Origin: DATIJJ01 sp039936115
GTDB lineage: Bacteria > Pseudomonadota > Gammaproteobacteria > DSM-16500
NCBI GenBank assembly: GCA_039936115.1
Contig: JBDTIZ010000159.1
Location: 1-16,986 of the forward strand
Direction of reading: 5' to 3'
DNA length: 16,986 nucleotides
Shown one piece after another: positions 15,775 to 16,986 of this stretch (the stretch's first letter is position 1; each line of letters begins with the position of its first letter). Below the pieces are notes generated by a model. The model saw only the letters and a program-made list of their open reading frames with translations. It was not told the origin of the DNA and ran no database searches. The position numbers and the translations under genes are program-made.

Positions 15775-16710
15775 ATGAAATCTTCCTCTTTTTTTCGTAG
15801 CATTTTTTTTTATTTAACAATGTTGGTTTCTGGATGCAGTACCTACAACAATCCAATGCATCAATATGCTACTGAAAACTTCAGCAAGTTATCGCCGCAT
15901 TATGCGGTTACGCAACAAGGTAAAATTGAATATTATCGTTCTGGCAGCGGTTCACCAATTGTTTTAATTCCAGGCTATGCAACAGATGTTTCAAGTTGGA
16001 ACCAAGAATTTCTTGCTACATTAGCGCAGCATCATCAAATTATTGTTCCTAATAACCGTAATGTTAGCGGAACTCATATTTCATCAGCTTCATATCAAAG
16101 CGAAGACTTAGCAAACGACACCTATCAACTCATTCAAGAATTGAGATTAGAGAAGCCAGCCGTAATAGGTATTTCAATGGGAGGGATGATAGCTCAACAA
16201 CTTGCTGTTCTTCATCCAGATACACTAGGCCACTTGATATTAATCAACACAGCAATTGCAGGTGAGCAAGCTGTTCATCCTGCTCCTGCTATAGAAAAAA
16301 AATTGTATGGCTTGTCAAAATATAAATTAGGTTTTTATATCTCAGCGATTAATTTATTTTTTCCACCCTCATGGAAAATGGAGATGTCATATTCTTTAAT
16401 AGCAGACCGCTTTATGCCGCAGGATATTACAACTATTAATGCTGGTGCTGTCATGCCACAACAGAGACATTTGATTATGGATTGGCTTGATGATAATGAA
16501 ACAGCAAGGAAGATTAGCAAATTACATTTGCCAGTATTAATTTTAAATGGTGAAGCTGATATTGTCATCCCGCCAATCAATAGCACTATTCTTGCTAATA
16601 GAATTCGCCATGCTCAACTAGTCCGCTGGAAAGAAGGTGGCCACGCAATGATTTATCAATTTCCAGAAGAGATTGGAAATAAAATAAATACTTTCATTGC
16701 TACAAAATAG
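15775..16710 (+). CDS. lipoprotein alpha/beta hydrolase
   Basis: This 311-residue protein starts with a lipoprotein signal peptide ending in the lipobox VSGC (C21), so it is probably anchored to a membrane facing the periplasm or surface. The hydrolase core begins at about residue 50. It has IVLIPGYATDVSSW (oxyanion side), nucleophile S134 in GISMGG, acid D262 in NGEADIVIPP and H290 in EGGHAMIYQFP. The Ser-Asp-His triad is therefore complete. The closest general type is the esterase/lactonase/haloperoxidase-like single-domain hydrolases, and the substrate is unknown. It follows the TIKI-like gene by 46 bases on the same strand and ends about 110 bases before the right transposon end. It is very likely cotranscribed cargo. 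Confidence 0.9.
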   Translation: MKSSSFFRSIFFYLTMLVSGCSTYNNPMHQYATENFSKLSPHYAVTQQGKIEYYRSGSGSPIVLIPGYATDVSSWNQEFLATLAQHHQIIVPNNRNVSGTHISSASYQSEDLANDTYQLIQELRLEKPAVIGISMGGMIAQQLAVLHPDTLGHLILINTAIAGEQAVHPAPAIEKKLYGLSKYKLGFYISAINLFFPPSWKMEMSYSLIADRFMPQDITTINAGAVMPQQRHLIMDWLDDNETARKISKLHLPVLILNGEADIVIPPINSTILANRIRHAQLVRWKEGGHAMIYQFPEEIGNKINTFIATK

Positions 16711-16818
16711 AAAAAAATATCACATGCGACATTTTTTGATTTGCTGCACAGTTTCTTATGGATTTGGATACAATAATAAAGAAGCTAACAGATATTTTGA
16801 GCCCATTTAGGGAGAAAA

Positions 16819-16859
16819 ATGAACGGACGGAAATTTTGACGTTTTACGCTTAGTACCCC
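16819..16859 (-). repeat. Tn3-type terminal inverted repeat, right
   Basis: This is the reverse complement partner of the left end, with CCCC outermost. The A-rich stretch AGAAAAATGAACGG marks its inner edge. It differs from the left end at five positions, more than expected for a freshly formed pair of ends, but the outer 17 bases are identical. Confidence 0.92.
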
Positions 16860-16927
16860 AATTACGTGAACGTCATAATAGCGCGAAACGAAAACGCATC
16901 AAGCCTGAATTTATCGATGAAAATTGA
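16859..16927 (+). pseudogene. 3' tail of an unknown gene cut by the transposon end
   Basis: Just outside the right transposon end an open frame reads QLRERHNSAKRKRIKPEF and then IDEN, ending at TGA 16925-16927. The tail is very basic with a short acidic end. I do not recognise it. It is unrelated to the rdgB remnant at the other transposon end. It could be a truncated gene or a chance frame. Confidence 0.4.
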
Positions 16928-16941
16928 ATATTTATAATAAT

Positions 16942-16986
16942 TGATGAGTCATTTTAGGCAGTTTGGAGGGCGTTCTCATAGCCAAC
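16942..16986. repeat. 45-bp direct repeat, right copy
   Basis: This is the second copy of the sequence at 81-125, in the same orientation, with 42 of 45 bases identical. It reaches the window edge and may extend beyond it. Confidence 0.8.
16954..16986 (-). CDS. 3' end of a minus-strand gene cut by the window edge
   Basis: The last ten codons read VGYENALQTA before TAA (16956-16954). The same tail, as VSYKNALQTA, is fused to the tgt remnant at 93-125. Conservation of frame and stop suggests a real coding end. Both differences that fall in codons change the residue (S/G and K/E). The family is not recognised from so few residues, and a transposase tail is one possibility. Confidence 0.45.
   Translation of the reverse strand, partial: VGYENALQTA

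Larger units (their letters stand above)
11005..16859. mobile_element. Tn3-family transposon with two cargo genes
   Basis: The unit is 5.86 kb, bounded by 41-bp inverted repeats starting GGGGTACTAAGCGTAAA. Inside are a Tn3-type DDE transposase, a serine resolvase reading the same way, a likely res/promoter region and two cargo genes reading outward in the other direction. This is the standard order for a cointegrate-resolving Tn3 element, and all genes look intact. The bases outside the ends (TTTTT on the left, AATTA on the right) do not form the expected 5-bp duplication, and the flanking genes differ. Members of this family move replicatively and can cause adjacent deletions or inversions. 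Confidence 0.92.

Noticed and set aside
11000..16864. 5-bp target duplication of the Tn3 element
   Set aside because: The flanking bases TTTTT and AATTA do not match, even when shifted by one base.
1..16986. tRNA or rRNA genes
   Set aside because: No cloverleaf with conserved T-arm bases and no rRNA-like blocks were seen by eye on either strand; a tRNAscan or Rfam search would settle it.

Overview
The window looks like accessory chromosomal DNA from an AT-rich gammaproteobacterium. Coq7-type ubiquinone hydroxylase, a YadG/YadH-type ABC exporter, and fragments of tgt and rdgB all fit that class. The very large eukaryote-like multidomain gene, the many palindromic repeats and the Tn3-type transposon recall the order Legionellales (Coxiella, Legionella, Aquicella, Berkiella relatives). 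That placement is an inference from style, not a marker-gene assignment.

Layout. Positions 1-317 hold the end of an unknown gene and a broken tgt gene on the minus strand. The tgt fragment is fused in frame to a short tail that recurs at the far right end of the window as a 45-bp direct repeat. An intact coq7 (362-1009, +) starts divergently from the tgt remnant and is followed at its stop codon by a 159-bp palindromic MITE-like element. A roughly 600-bp stretch without a convincing gene follows. Most of the left half is one minus-strand gene of 2205 codons (1768-8385). It encodes leucine-rich-like repeats, then a transglutaminase-like domain with an intact Cys-His-Asp triad, then a chain of about five AAA+ modules. 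Only the last two modules keep Walker A and B motifs. Its likely promoter sits inside an inverted repeat that could be an operator. Behind it come a small membrane protein gene, a second palindromic element with an 8-bp target duplication, and the yadG-yadH ABC exporter pair. A third palindromic element separates this pair from a 3' fragment of rdgB.

The right third (11005-16859) is a complete-looking Tn3-family transposon with 41-bp terminal inverted repeats, a 1010-aa DDE transposase and a serine resolvase. A candidate res/promoter region follows, then two cargo genes read in the other direction. These encode a secreted cysteine-rich protein resembling the TraB/TIKI/ChaN-like group and a lipoprotein alpha/beta hydrolase. 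The transposon truncates rdgB on one side and abuts an unrelated gene tail on the other, without a visible 5-bp target duplication. This suggests a rearrangement after or during insertion.

Functionally, coq7 serves aerobic ubiquinone synthesis, yadGH is an exporter, and the giant gene is the most novel item. Its architecture (solenoid recognition module, transglutaminase-like domain, midasin-like AAA chain) is unusual. It could be a host-directed effector, a remodelling machine or a defence protein; the sequence alone does not decide.
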